Origin: WRAU01 sp964277385
Lineage (GTDB): Bacteria; Pseudomonadota; Alphaproteobacteria; WRAU01; Hepatincolaceae
Direction: 5' to 3'
Length of the DNA stretch: 64,000 nt
Assembly (NCBI GenBank): GCA_964277385.1
Contig: OZ195520.1
Span: forward strand, 62,001 to 126,000
This document shows positions 36,901 to 45,134 of this stretch, one piece after another. The translations under genes and the position numbers were made by a program. The notes under the pieces were generated by a model. The model was not told where the DNA came from and made no database searches. It saw nothing but the letters and a program-made list of their open reading frames with translations. Every line of letters starts with the position of its first letter. The stretch's first letter is position 1.

Positions 36901-37435
36901 TATTTATGGTAGAGCAAATATCAAAAATAGTATTATAGAGTTATATCCAATTGCTTTATTGTATATTAATAAGGGTAAGGATTATAGAGGACTATCTCAA
37001 GTTATGATTGATCTTTCCGATGGAACAATACAAGGAGAGGGTACAGGAGATATGACTTCTGATACTAGCAATAAACTGAAGTTTGATATATCTGGAAATT
37101 TCTTAAATCCGAAGGTAAATAAATCCTTCTTTAAAGGTACAAAAAGCTCAGTTGGTGTTAAGCCGATTGAGAAAGAAATATCATTAATTAATAACAAAAC
37201 TCATAAAGTTGTAGATAATTTAAATAATCCTAATGATAAAAATAATTTTAAGAATACATATAATTCCAATATTCAAAGCAAATCTTATGATCAACTAAAA
37301 GTTGATTTATATGCTGATTTATTAGAGGATAATTCAAAAGGACAAGTAAAATATCCTAATTCTCAAAATAGAAAACCAGGAAGTGGGGCTGTTACAAAAA
37401 ATCAAGATAATACCACATATTATGGGGTTAATTAG
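33938..37435 (+). CDS. AsmA-family envelope protein
   Basis: The 1,165-residue protein has a polar, charged cytoplasmic N-terminus of about 110 residues, hydrophobic segments near 122-152 and a membrane helix at about 160-180. A long periplasmic part opens with the AsmA pattern G-Y-K-A-K-I-N-G-Y-I-K-V-Y-F-M-P-N-F, followed by S-I-D-I-I-G-A-T-L-D-L. A disordered Ser/Lys/Glu segment (about 285-405) interrupts the beta-rich repeats. The C-terminal AsmA-like region has L-S-D-G-T-I-Q-G-E-G-T-G-D-M and ends in an Asn/Lys-rich tail. AsmA-family proteins are thought to help move phospholipids to, or maintain, the outer membrane. It stands alone, with convergent holA downstream. Confidence 0.85.
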   Translation: MKFFSKKNKTSQNSNDNKDQDQNIIDIEIQDNKSEIIVDDSIKQSENKNINAVGKIEPIKVEATKANISQNEDIKVSEDSEVKEKKEKIKSEFEEKVDKVIDSVAQLFAPFKDLMIKIVPKSKIIIKILDLFAIMIIKITKFIILRYPTFIKILKSKFFKIVVLFIIFMFLFGTIFSKIINSSYYVSTLENSIYKSTGYKAKINGYIKVYFMPNFSIALKNVNFYLEDNVNPHNSQFKVNQFGAANLNIKFKLLPLFIGNFSIKSIDIIGATLDLQTADQSSITESSYTKIVADVEKSIKSTISLEKINEIEAKNKASSSLDSKYKSNENISKESLALLDNLENLIKGEVDSIKDNDSSFIKNFPLKEEPKDKVIQQKENEEYQEEIIEEKINKDNQEDTSLIAPKKASDILNYSFLSSFLSLAVDNIKFSFNDVDIFSLRRSKINIINKEGQKLITIDNINSKVSSSLMGKVSSEGRFRFADNNINYVSTIDYQKDQINFDIDFSFVSDSNDVIKVQGFKHKDTSNISADITVQNQGILTFINKFLVDINSKKIKNSDFTAKLFLNSNLFKIHDIRMSLNEDIYNGSFVWDFSGSDRKVIIDLIASMDNFSDVYKGINDNISKSIIRGSYFLSAVEEIINWKNSKMNVFRSNYFVVNFKIKDTKINDIKINRLSIGFLINNLNKLYLYDFNIKTQDYDANISGRLDLDNKSAIVAVDAKGQISSSTQTLGFNPKTTEFLQSIAKNKDNYAISTKLRLESNKLLFTDFVGNLGDMRLHNTYIILTERVGDSDIVVSTKIDELNLSDISDIYNKQISNLTYEKIEDVNIFGLPDNFKIKMDVEIKKSSIRGVPFKNITLDMSLFKTGFTINKFNAIGEKGGVLTASISADSAVLPVIAGHINLENLVLRFEDSKDLFFKNSNLVGNVVLNGKVRFNGDTYATPFSSIDGDISFIKQERISVNRFANIDGLFLTLTQKQSNGKDSIFVNDIYGRANIKNSIIELYPIALLYINKGKDYRGLSQVMIDLSDGTIQGEGTGDMTSDTSNKLKFDISGNFLNPKVNKSFFKGTKSSVGVKPIEKEISLINNKTHKVVDNLNNPNDKNNFKNTYNSNIQSKSYDQLKVDLYADLLEDNSKGQVKYPNSQNRKPGSGAVTKNQDNTTYYGVN

Positions 37436-37876
37436 TAGTTTTATACATAGTGCTAATTTTTTTAGAAAGAAATTGCTTGGTAAATTAAGTTTAACTAAAA
37501 TATTAATGATAATTGATAATTTTAAGCAACTAAAAATTAAATTCCCTATTTTAATTAAAAACATATAAGGTTATTTTATTTAATTATTAATGTTAGAAAT
37601 ATAATAATAGAAAAAATTATAAAATCAAACATTATATAAAGAAACCTAATTTTTTTAAGCAAGTTTCTACAGCAAAATTTAAGATAACTTTATTATGTTG
37701 TTTGATTTTTTATCTAATTCTTTTATGTATATCATTTTTTCTATTAAATAAAATTTAATTTTCCACAACATAGAGAGGAAAGAAAATTTTTATAAAATGA
37801 TTTATATTTTCTTTATTTATTAGAACAGTTTAGTTGCTAAATTACATTAAAAATATCTTTTATCATATATTACCTA
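37436..37876. other. Convergent intergenic gap (441 bases), nested inverted repeat only
   Basis: Between the AsmA-like gene and holA. Short open frames on both strands here lack ribosome-binding sites and protein-like composition. The one structured element is the inverted repeat at 37621-37709. Confidence 0.55.
37621..37709. repeat. Nested inverted repeat between convergent genes
   Basis: Outer arms AAAATCAAACA (37621-37631) and TGTTTGATTTT (37699-37709) are perfect over 11 bp. An inner pair AGAAAC/GTTTCT (37640-37645 and 37663-37668) lies within. T-rich DNA follows on the plus strand and A-rich precedes, so a bidirectional terminator is possible. Confidence 0.45.
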
Positions 37877-38893
37877 TTATTTTTTTATGAATTGTTTTAG
37901 AATACTATCTTTTATAATTATATTACCTATATTGCCATTAGTTTTTAGCTCAATTTCTAAGTAAATGAGATTATCTAGTAATTTCTGAAGCCTAAGTTTA
38001 GACCAAGAGGTAACCTGCCTTTTAAAACTATCAACATAGGAGAAAAATATAGGAGGTTTTATTTCTTTCAGCGCCATATCAATACTCATAGGTTGTTCGC
38101 AAAGAGCTTTAATTAGTAGTAATTTTTGCACATGAGAAGAAATGCTTCTTAAGATATGTATTGAGCTATTTTCTTCTAATAAACTATCAACCATGCTGTA
38201 AGAATATTTTGTATCTAAATCAAACAAAGCATATATAAATTTATCTAAAGCAGTTAAAGAATTGTTGGCAACAATGTTTTCTATATCTTTTTTTGTTAAG
38301 TTTTTTGTATTATAAGCATATAAAGATATTTTTTCTATCTCAGAATTAGTAATTCCTCTATCATTTCCAAGATAGGAAATCATTAATGATAAAGCATCTG
38401 GGTCTATTTTAATTTCTTCTTTTTTTAATTTTTCTAAAATAGTTTGCTTTAGTGAAATCACATTATCAACATAACAAGGTATACACAAAACAGGATCAGG
38501 TGCATTTTCGCATAACCTTCTCAAAGATGAAGCTGGAGTCAGCTCTTTTGCTTTTATAACAACAAGAGTTTCACTATATGGATTTTCTATGTATTCAGAT
38601 AATTTTTTAGTGATAGAATCTTTTCCTTCACGAATAACAATAAATTTTTTATTCTCACCAAATAAAGATATACTACATGCTTGTTCTAGTAAAATATTAG
38701 GATTTTCTTTAATTTGGGAATCAAAAAGTTGAACAAATTGAGAATTATCATAGGATTTTCCTAAGAAATTATTTTTTAAAATATCTGTCCGTTCATCAAC
38801 TAAACCATAATCAGCTCCAAACAAAAGAATCACTCTTACTGTAGTAGGTAGGCTATTTATTACAGAGTTAATTTTTCCTGCAGAAATTTTCAT
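37877..38893 (-). CDS. holA: DNA polymerase III delta subunit
   Basis: The 338-residue clamp-loader subunit opens the sliding clamp. Family features are the N-terminal L-L-F-G-A-D-Y-G-L-V-D-E-R, the middle L-V-V-I-K-A-K-E-L, and the C-terminal helical part with S-Y-L-G-N-D-R-G-I-T-N-S-E-I-E-K and the H-V-Q-K-L-L-L-I-K collar helix. It is the last gene of a DUF3576-leuS-lptE-holA operon, 13 bases after lptE. That order is conserved in alphaproteobacteria and supports the call. Confidence 0.92.
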   Translation of the reverse strand: MKISAGKINSVINSLPTTVRVILLFGADYGLVDERTDILKNNFLGKSYDNSQFVQLFDSQIKENPNILLEQACSISLFGENKKFIVIREGKDSITKKLSEYIENPYSETLVVIKAKELTPASSLRRLCENAPDPVLCIPCYVDNVISLKQTILEKLKKEEIKIDPDALSLMISYLGNDRGITNSEIEKISLYAYNTKNLTKKDIENIVANNSLTALDKFIYALFDLDTKYSYSMVDSLLEENSSIHILRSISSHVQKLLLIKALCEQPMSIDMALKEIKPPIFFSYVDSFKRQVTSWSKLRLQKLLDNLIYLEIELKTNGNIGNIIIKDSILKQFIKK

Positions 38894-38906
38894 GAAACAG
38901 TTTACT

Positions 38907-39521
38907 TTATTTTATGTTATCTAAATGTATATCGTTATCAAAAGCATCAAATGTCCAAAAAAGTTCATAAAGAGCTTGAGAATTCTCTATTTTTGTTCCC
39001 AAAAGGTAAGGATTTTTTTTAATCCTTAGCATTAAACTAAAGGTCTTTAAAGCAATATCCTGAGCAATAGTTCTGGATATAGAATCTTCAATCATTTTTT
39101 CATTAATAAGATTAGATTGTCCAGTTCTCTCTATATTAAAAGATTCACTATAATTATTAGATATTTGAAGTAAAACTTTATTAGTTGGTTTATAGGTTAC
39201 AGTCCAATTGGCTTTAATACTAATTCTATTTCTTGAAGCAAAACCAGATCTATCGGTTAGATAATAGTTATAACTTTTTGTTGTAGTAACATTAATTACA
39301 TAATTAGTTTCTGAATAATCTCTATTAGGGAAATATTCTAGTAAGTTATTTCTTATTACTAAACCTCTTCTTTCTGAGATATCATCAACAAAAATATCAT
39401 TATAAATGTCCTTATTGGCGAAAATATTATTAATACACCCTGATACTAACAATAAAAATAGTCCAATAAATGCAAAAGATATACTTCTATATAACCACAT
39501 TGATAATTCTTTTGGGTACAT
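38907..39521 (-). CDS. lptE: LPS-assembly lipoprotein LptE
   Basis: The protein is 204 residues long with lipobox L-L-V-S-G-C (Cys29). A start seven codons later (ATG at 39500, giving a compact lipoprotein signal) is the better choice, because the upstream start overlaps leuS by 35 bases. The mature part has alternating strands and the final helix T-I-A-Q-D-I-A-L-K, as in LptE of alphaproteobacteria. LptE plugs LptD during lipopolysaccharide insertion. Position between leuS and holA is the diagnostic context; the sequence alone is weakly conserved. Confidence 0.85.
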   Translation of the reverse strand: MYPKELSMWLYRSISFAFIGLFLLLVSGCINNIFANKDIYNDIFVDDISERRGLVIRNNLLEYFPNRDYSETNYVINVTTTKSYNYYLTDRSGFASRNRISIKANWTVTYKPTNKVLLQISNNYSESFNIERTGQSNLINEKMIEDSISRTIAQDIALKTFSLMLRIKKNPYLLGTKIENSQALYELFWTFDAFDNDIHLDNIK

Positions 39522-42042
39522 AAATCACTTTTTTAATTCTTACACCTTCTAATAATTTATGTACAGAAGGAATAGATCTTATTTCTATTAATAATTTTTC
39601 CTCAGAAATATCAACATCAACCTCTAGTGAACCCTTAGTTTTTCCAAGTATTTGTACGGCTATAGTTACCTTATTATCATTTAAGTAATTACTATCAGCA
39701 GTTGGCCAAGGATATAAAACTAAATTTTCACTTTCTCCCATTAATTCCCATATCTCTTCTGTTACATGGGGTATAAAAGGATTAAGAGTTTGTGTTAGTA
39801 TTTTTACACCATATTTAAGAGTGGAAGATTCTATTTCATCCTTAGAAGAATCAAGTAAATTAAATAGCTCTCTATTTAGAGCTACAGCTTTATTAAGATG
39901 TAAACCATTTATACTGTTTTCAATTTCTACAATATATTTTTGAATCTTAGAATAAACATACTTATCTTTTGTTGATGATTTTTCTATATTAAAAATATTT
40001 TTATCATTTACAACACTATTGCTTAAACGCCAATACCTATTAATAAATTTATAAATACCTTCAACACCTTCATCGGTCCACTCTAAGTCTTTATCAGGAG
40101 GTGAGTCAGATAGCACAAACATACGAGCCGTATCAGCACCATAGATTTGGCAAATAGAATCAGGATCTACAGTATTTTTCTTAGATTTACTCATTTTTTC
40201 TGATTTACCAATAATAACTGGTAGTTTGGTTTCATGATGAATGGGATCATTATTTTCATCAAAAATAACTTCATTAGGATAGATCCACTTTCCATTTGAA
40301 TCTTTATAAGTTTTATGGCAGATCATGCCTTGTGTCATAAGAGAGTTAAACGGTTCTTTTAGATTTTTATTTTTATTATCTAAGATATCTAATTTTGTTA
40401 ATGCTTTTACAAAAAATCTTGAATATAAAAGATGCATAACAGCGTGTTCTACACCACCTATATATTGATCAACAGGAAGCCAATAATTTATTGCTTCATG
40501 GTCTAAAGTATTCTTTGTCCCAATTGTAGGATATCTTAAAAAATACCAAGATGATTCAAAAAAAGTATCGAATGTATCGGTTTCACGGATTGCTTTTTCA
40601 TTACATTTAGGACAATTAGTATGTTTCCAAGTAGCATGTGTAACTAAAGGATTTCCCATTTGGTTAAAATTAACATCTATAGGTAATTCTATGGGTAGAT
40701 TTTCTTTTTTCTCAGGAACTATACCACAAGAATCGCAATATATGATAGGAATAGGACATCCCCAATATCTTTGTCTTGATATTCCCCAATCTTTTAAACG
40801 ATAGTTGATTTTTGCTTTCCCAAAATTTTTATCAGATAAGTAAGATATAATTTTGTTTTTAGCCTCAAGTACATCTAGTCCATTTAAAAAAGAAGAATTA
40901 ATCAATACGCCATTTTCTTCAAATGGTTTGGTAGCCTCAAAAGTATCATCTTCGGATTCTGGTTTTATTACAGTTTTTATAGAGATATTATATTTTTTGG
41001 CAAAATCAAAATCTCTAGCATCATGGGATGGACAACCAAAAATACAAGATGTTCCATAATCTAATACATAATTACAAATAAATACTTTTAGTTCTTCAGC
41101 ATTTACAGGACTTATAGCTATAAGATTTGTATCTATGCCTTTTTTTTCTTCCTTTGCAATATTTTCTTCAATTGTACCTGATTGTTGTACTTCTTTTATG
41201 AATTTTGCTACCTCAGGATTACTTTTTGCTAAATCTATAGATTTAGGATGATTTATAGACAATCCAATAAAAGTAGCACCAAAGATTGTTTCAGGTCTTG
41301 TGCTGTATACTGTTATTTTTTCACCAGAGTTCTTAATCTTAAAAAAGATGTCGCAACCATTAGATTTTCCAATCCAATTTTGTTGCATATTTTTAACTTT
41401 TTCGGGCCATTTTTTTAATAGAGATAAGTCTTCTAATAATTCTTCAGCAAAATCAGTAATTTTTAAAAACCATTGATTAAGTTTTTTTTGTTCTACTAAA
41501 GCCCCTGATCTCCAACCCTTACCATCTACTACCTGCTCATTGGCAAGAATGGTATTTTCAACAGGATCCCAATTAACCCAAGATTCTTTTTTATAAGCTA
41601 ATCCTGCATTAAAAAAATCTATAAACATAGATTGTTCATTTTGATAATATTCAGGAGAACATGTCACAACTTCTTTATCCCAATCTATAGAAAATCCTAA
41701 TTTTTTAAATTGAGATTTCATATAATCTATATTTTCGTATGTCCATTTAGCAGGGTGAGTATTATTTTCTCTTGCTGCATTCTCTGCAGGCAAGCCAAAG
41801 GCATCCCATCCCATAGGATGAAGAACATTAAAATTTTTATTTTTTTTATAACGAGCAAGAATATCACCTAAGGCATAATTTCTAACATGTCCCATGTGCA
41901 TTTTACCAGATGGATAAGGGAACATTTCTAAAATGTAATATTTTTCTTTCTTAGAAAAAGCAGGAGTTTTAAATACAGAACTATCATTCCATTTTTTTTT
42001 CCACTTATCCTCTATGCTTTTAAATGAATAGTTTTTTTCCAT
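39487..42042 (-). CDS. leuS: Leucyl-tRNA synthetase
   Basis: The 851-residue class I synthetase has the HIGH-type motif PYPSGKMHMGHVRNY (near residue 45) and the KMSKS motif (near residue 616). The editing domain includes the T-rich region Y-S-T-R-P-E-T-I-F-G, the zinc-binding stretch has C-P-I-P-I-I-Y-C-D-S-C-G, and there is a C-terminal anticodon-binding domain. Full length with all catalytic motifs. It begins 6 bases after the DUF3576 gene and its end overlaps lptE. Confidence 0.98.
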   Translation of the reverse strand: MEKNYSFKSIEDKWKKKWNDSSVFKTPAFSKKEKYYILEMFPYPSGKMHMGHVRNYALGDILARYKKNKNFNVLHPMGWDAFGLPAENAARENNTHPAKWTYENIDYMKSQFKKLGFSIDWDKEVVTCSPEYYQNEQSMFIDFFNAGLAYKKESWVNWDPVENTILANEQVVDGKGWRSGALVEQKKLNQWFLKITDFAEELLEDLSLLKKWPEKVKNMQQNWIGKSNGCDIFFKIKNSGEKITVYSTRPETIFGATFIGLSINHPKSIDLAKSNPEVAKFIKEVQQSGTIEENIAKEEKKGIDTNLIAISPVNAEELKVFICNYVLDYGTSCIFGCPSHDARDFDFAKKYNISIKTVIKPESEDDTFEATKPFEENGVLINSSFLNGLDVLEAKNKIISYLSDKNFGKAKINYRLKDWGISRQRYWGCPIPIIYCDSCGIVPEKKENLPIELPIDVNFNQMGNPLVTHATWKHTNCPKCNEKAIRETDTFDTFFESSWYFLRYPTIGTKNTLDHEAINYWLPVDQYIGGVEHAVMHLLYSRFFVKALTKLDILDNKNKNLKEPFNSLMTQGMICHKTYKDSNGKWIYPNEVIFDENNDPIHHETKLPVIIGKSEKMSKSKKNTVDPDSICQIYGADTARMFVLSDSPPDKDLEWTDEGVEGIYKFINRYWRLSNSVVNDKNIFNIEKSSTKDKYVYSKIQKYIVEIENSINGLHLNKAVALNRELFNLLDSSKDEIESSTLKYGVKILTQTLNPFIPHVTEEIWELMGESENLVLYPWPTADSNYLNDNKVTIAVQILGKTKGSLEVDVDISEEKLLIEIRSIPSVHKLLEGVRIKKVIYVPKRIINVVI

Positions 42043-42048
42043 GATGAT

Positions 42049-42462
42049 TTATTTTTCACCCAATAAATACTGAATTCTTAGCTGACGAGCAGTATTTAGT
42101 ATAGCATTTTCTAACTTTGTTGGTACTTCATTGCTAATAGTAGTATTCATCCAAGAGCCACTTTGTTTAACTTGTTTAAAAACTTTTACCTGTACAGTAT
42201 TAGAAGTAAGATTTTCTTCTAAAATATAAATATCTAATTTGTACTTTTCATTTTCATTTAATGAATACCAATCTGTAATTATAACCCCAGCAAAAGGATC
42301 AGCAGAAGAAAGAGGCATAAAATTAATTAATTTTAAAGAAGCATACCAAGCAAAGCGATTAACGCCAATTTTATAAGGTGCCGATCTAGCAGCAAAAGAA
42401 CTTGAGCTAAATGTTATAAAAATTAAACATAAAGATATAAATGTATAGATTTTTTTTTTCAT
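42049..42462 (-). CDS. DUF3576 exported protein
   Basis: A 137-residue protein with a signal peptide (cleavage after S-F-A, residue 24). The mature domain contains the family's hallmark N-F-M-P-L-S-S-A-D-P-F-A-G-V-I-I-T-D-W-Y and the ending A-R-Q-L-R-I. In this copy the signal peptide has no lipobox Cys. It is first gene of the operon with leuS, lptE and holA, suggesting a role in envelope biogenesis; the molecular function is unknown. Confidence 0.92.
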   Translation of the reverse strand: MKKKIYTFISLCLIFITFSSSSFAARSAPYKIGVNRFAWYASLKLINFMPLSSADPFAGVIITDWYSLNENEKYKLDIYILEENLTSNTVQVKVFKQVKQSGSWMNTTISNEVPTKLENAILNTARQLRIQYLLGEK

Positions 42463-42565
42463 AAGACTTTGATGGTTACATAAGTTAATTTTTATATTAT
42501 AATAATAATATTATTATTATACACGACTATTGAATAATATTATTACGAAAAATTAAAAAATACAA
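42463..42565. promoter_or_regulatory. Divergent intergenic region with a 24-bp perfect palindrome
   Basis: Between the DUF3576 operon and the barrel-like gene. The palindrome spans 42498-42521 and its half-site is TATAATAATAAT. It is a candidate operator or promoter overlap. In such AT-rich DNA some palindromy arises by chance. Confidence 0.35.
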
Positions 42566-43627
42566 ATGATGATTAAAAAAAAGATCAAATTTATTTCCAG
42601 TGTATCTATAATTTATTTATTTATAGCTTCAATTATTGGTTTTAATAATGTTTATGCCATGGATTATGATTCAGATATTTTTATCAAAATTAGCAGTCTT
42701 AATAACAATAAAAAGGGATTGATTACAGGTTATTTAAATAACAGTTTATCTTTTGATTCAATATCGCTTGATGTAAACATTTTATTTAATGATGATAGTT
42801 ATATTTACTCTTTAGAAGAAAAAGAATATGTATTAGCTATTAGAGGATCAGGTGGTATATCGTATCATGGAGATACGTATTTAATTTCTTTTGGTTTATT
42901 AGATAGTGTTGCTTCTAAGAATTTTTATAATAAACTATTTCTTATTCCTAATTATTATTTTGGTGTCAAGGCATTATCTAGATTGAAAAAAGACAAAGGA
43001 GATCATTATACTCTTACAGGATCTTATATAGAAAATAATACGAGTTTAAGTGCTTTATTTTTAAAGAATTTTTTAGATGAAACTTTGTATATCGGTGTTT
43101 CTATAACTCCCAGCATGGAGTATTTCTTATCTCATTATAAGGATGTTCATTATAGCAAAGATATATCTGCTGTTGATAGTACCATCATTTATTATAATGA
43201 ATATCAAACATTAGGATATGGATTTGATGTTGCATTAAGGCAGTACATAGATGTAGACCATATTTCTTATTATTATAAGGATTTTACGATGGGGATTTCT
43301 TTAGATTATTTTGGTCTCTCTTATAAATCTCATTTTTTAGTGGGTGATAATCCGTTTTACTTGAATAGGGATCAAGTAAAAAACTATAAATCTTTTGAAA
43401 ATAGCATATATTACACATTTTCTGCAATTACAATAGGTGGATATTATTTAAATACAAAGATATCTACTCTAAATACTGAATATGATACAGATATGTTGGA
43501 ATTTAATTTGTCTTATCAATTAGGAAAGTATTTTTGTGTTTATTCTGCTATTTTCTATCAGGATTTTAAAATAGAACAACTAAGCAATAATATTGGATTG
43601 CTAATAGGTATGTCGTTATCAATTTAA
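42566..43627 (+). CDS. Probable outer-membrane beta-barrel (porin-like) protein
   Basis: A 353-residue protein with a signal peptide (cleavage near V-Y-A, residue 31). The mature part consists of short strands with alternating hydrophobic and aromatic residues and many Tyr/Phe (Y-Y-F-G-V-K, Y-G-F-D-V-A-L-R-Q-Y), ending in L-L-I-G-M-S-L-S-I. This layout is typical of outer-membrane barrels, and the F-N-L-S-Y-Q-L-G-K-Y-F near the end recalls Gram-negative porins. No specific porin family is recognised. It lies 9 bases before yggS and is probably co-transcribed with it. Confidence 0.6.
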   Translation: MMIKKKIKFISSVSIIYLFIASIIGFNNVYAMDYDSDIFIKISSLNNNKKGLITGYLNNSLSFDSISLDVNILFNDDSYIYSLEEKEYVLAIRGSGGISYHGDTYLISFGLLDSVASKNFYNKLFLIPNYYFGVKALSRLKKDKGDHYTLTGSYIENNTSLSALFLKNFLDETLYIGVSITPSMEYFLSHYKDVHYSKDISAVDSTIIYYNEYQTLGYGFDVALRQYIDVDHISYYYKDFTMGISLDYFGLSYKSHFLVGDNPFYLNRDQVKNYKSFENSIYYTFSAITIGGYYLNTKISTLNTEYDTDMLEFNLSYQLGKYFCVYSAIFYQDFKIEQLSNNIGLLIGMSLSI

Positions 43628-43636
43628 GATTAAAAA

Positions 43637-44299
43637 ATGTATAATATTTGTAATAATATAAAAAAAATTAAAGATGAAATAAATCTTATATCTAATGAAT
43701 TTTCTATTTCAGTTGATAATGTAAAAATTATTGCAGTATCAAAAAATCAAAGTATTGAAAAAATAGAAGAAGCTATACTATGCGGACAAATTGATTTTGC
43801 CGAAAATTATATACAAGAAGCAGAAGAGAAGTGGTTAAATCTAAAAAAGAAATACCCACAAATAAAATTACATTTTATAGGAAATTTACAAAGTAATAAA
43901 GCAAGAAGAGTTTTAGAAATTTTTGATGTTATTCATACTTTAGATAATATAAAATTAGCAAAAAAAATATCTTATGTAATAAATGACAATAACTTAACCG
44001 GTAGATTATTTTTAGTGCAAATTTTATTAGATGAAGATAGTACAACAAAGCATGGATTAAATTCTGGAGAATTAACAACATTTTTAGAAGAATGTAAAAA
44101 TCTTCATCTTAATATTGCAGGATTAATGGGAGTTGCTCCTATTAATAATCCATCTCCCTATTTTGCTTTCACTAAACAACTAGCAAGCAAACATAATTTA
44201 TCTAATTTAAGCATGGGGATGAGTAATGATTACAAACAAGCATTAAAATTTGGATCTAATATGCTTAGATTAGGAAAAGCTATTTTTGGTGATAGATAA
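43637..44299 (+). CDS. yggS: PLP-binding protein YggS (pyridoxal phosphate homeostasis)
   Basis: The 220-residue single-domain PLP protein has Lys36 in I-I-A-V-S-K as the cofactor lysine, F-A-E-N-Y-I-Q-E-A, H-F-I-G-N-L-Q-S-N-K, K-H-G-L, G-L-M-G-V-A-P and L-S-M-G-M-S-N-D-Y-K-Q-A. All are family blocks. It balances vitamin B6 pools; no catalysis is known. A degenerate response-regulator gene follows after 14 bases. Confidence 0.95.
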   Translation: MYNICNNIKKIKDEINLISNEFSISVDNVKIIAVSKNQSIEKIEEAILCGQIDFAENYIQEAEEKWLNLKKKYPQIKLHFIGNLQSNKARRVLEIFDVIHTLDNIKLAKKISYVINDNNLTGRLFLVQILLDEDSTTKHGLNSGELTTFLEECKNLHLNIAGLMGVAPINNPSPYFAFTKQLASKHNLSNLSMGMSNDYKQALKFGSNMLRLGKAIFGDR

Positions 44300-44313
44300 A
44301 CAAAGTAGGGGAA

Positions 44314-44925
44314 ATGCAATATATATATATTAAACTTTCTAATAATTTTGTAACAGATAAGTTGTTAAATTACCTACAAAATTATTTTAATAATATTATC
44401 TTTTTAGATACTAAAAGTAATCCTAACAAAGAAGATATTCTAGTTTCTGATGCAATTTATTTACAAAATAATTATCAACAATTAAAAAATACCAATGTTG
44501 TTTTGCTATGTGATAATGATGAAAAATTAAATATAGATCGTAAGAAGTTCTTTTATATATCTTTTTTAGAAATTCCACTAAAAATACAAGATTTAATAGA
44601 TTTGATAGAATCAATGAAAATAATGATATCTAATATTTATAAGTATAATAATCATTTTTTAGATTTAAATAGTGGAGTTTTATATAATGATTCATCCACA
44701 TTAATCCTAAGTGAAAAAGAACTATTAATATTAAAAGAATTTTTTATTTTGCCTAAACAAAATATTGCTAAGAGTCATTTTATGAAAGCAGTATGGAACA
44801 TTGCAAATGAAGATATAGAATCCCAAAGCTTAGAAAATTATATATCTACACTAAGAAGAAAATTTAATGAGGTAAATATTTCTTTATCAATTTTAAAAAA
44901 TAAAGATGGATACCAATTAATATGA
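44314..44925 (+). CDS. Winged-helix DNA-binding protein with degenerate receiver-like domain
   Basis: The 203-residue protein has an OmpR/PhoB-type winged helix at its C-terminus (about residues 125-203): L-S-E-K-E-L-L-I-L-K-E-F-F, then S-L-E-N-Y-I-S-T-L-R-R-K-F and K-D-G-Y-Q-L-I. The first about 110 residues have the length and strand/helix alternation of a receiver domain, but no recognisable acidic pocket with phospho-accepting Asp, so phosphorylation is unlikely. No kinase is adjacent. It is the last gene before the giant secreted-protein gene (209 bases upstream) and could regulate it; that is inference from position. Confidence 0.75.
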   Translation: MQYIYIKLSNNFVTDKLLNYLQNYFNNIIFLDTKSNPNKEDILVSDAIYLQNNYQQLKNTNVVLLCDNDEKLNIDRKKFFYISFLEIPLKIQDLIDLIESMKIMISNIYKYNNHFLDLNSGVLYNDSSTLILSEKELLILKEFFILPKQNIAKSHFMKAVWNIANEDIESQSLENYISTLRRKFNEVNISLSILKNKDGYQLI

Positions 44926-45134
44926 TTCAAAAAGTATATATAAACTGTATATAAAAAACCATCTATAGCATCCTCAAGCAATTTTATTGCTTCTTTAGTA
45001 ATAATAATATTAAAAATATTTCTTAGATTTGTTTTTTAATAATATTTGGTATATATCTATTAATATAAAAGTAGAAGATTTATATTAAATACAACAATTA
45101 AATATTGTTAAGAAGATCATAGAGGAATTTTATT

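Noticed and set aside
37334..37568. Overlapping 60-76-codon frames on both strands at the end of the AsmA-like gene
   Set aside because: They overlap each other and the real gene, with hydrophobic/Lys composition expected by chance.
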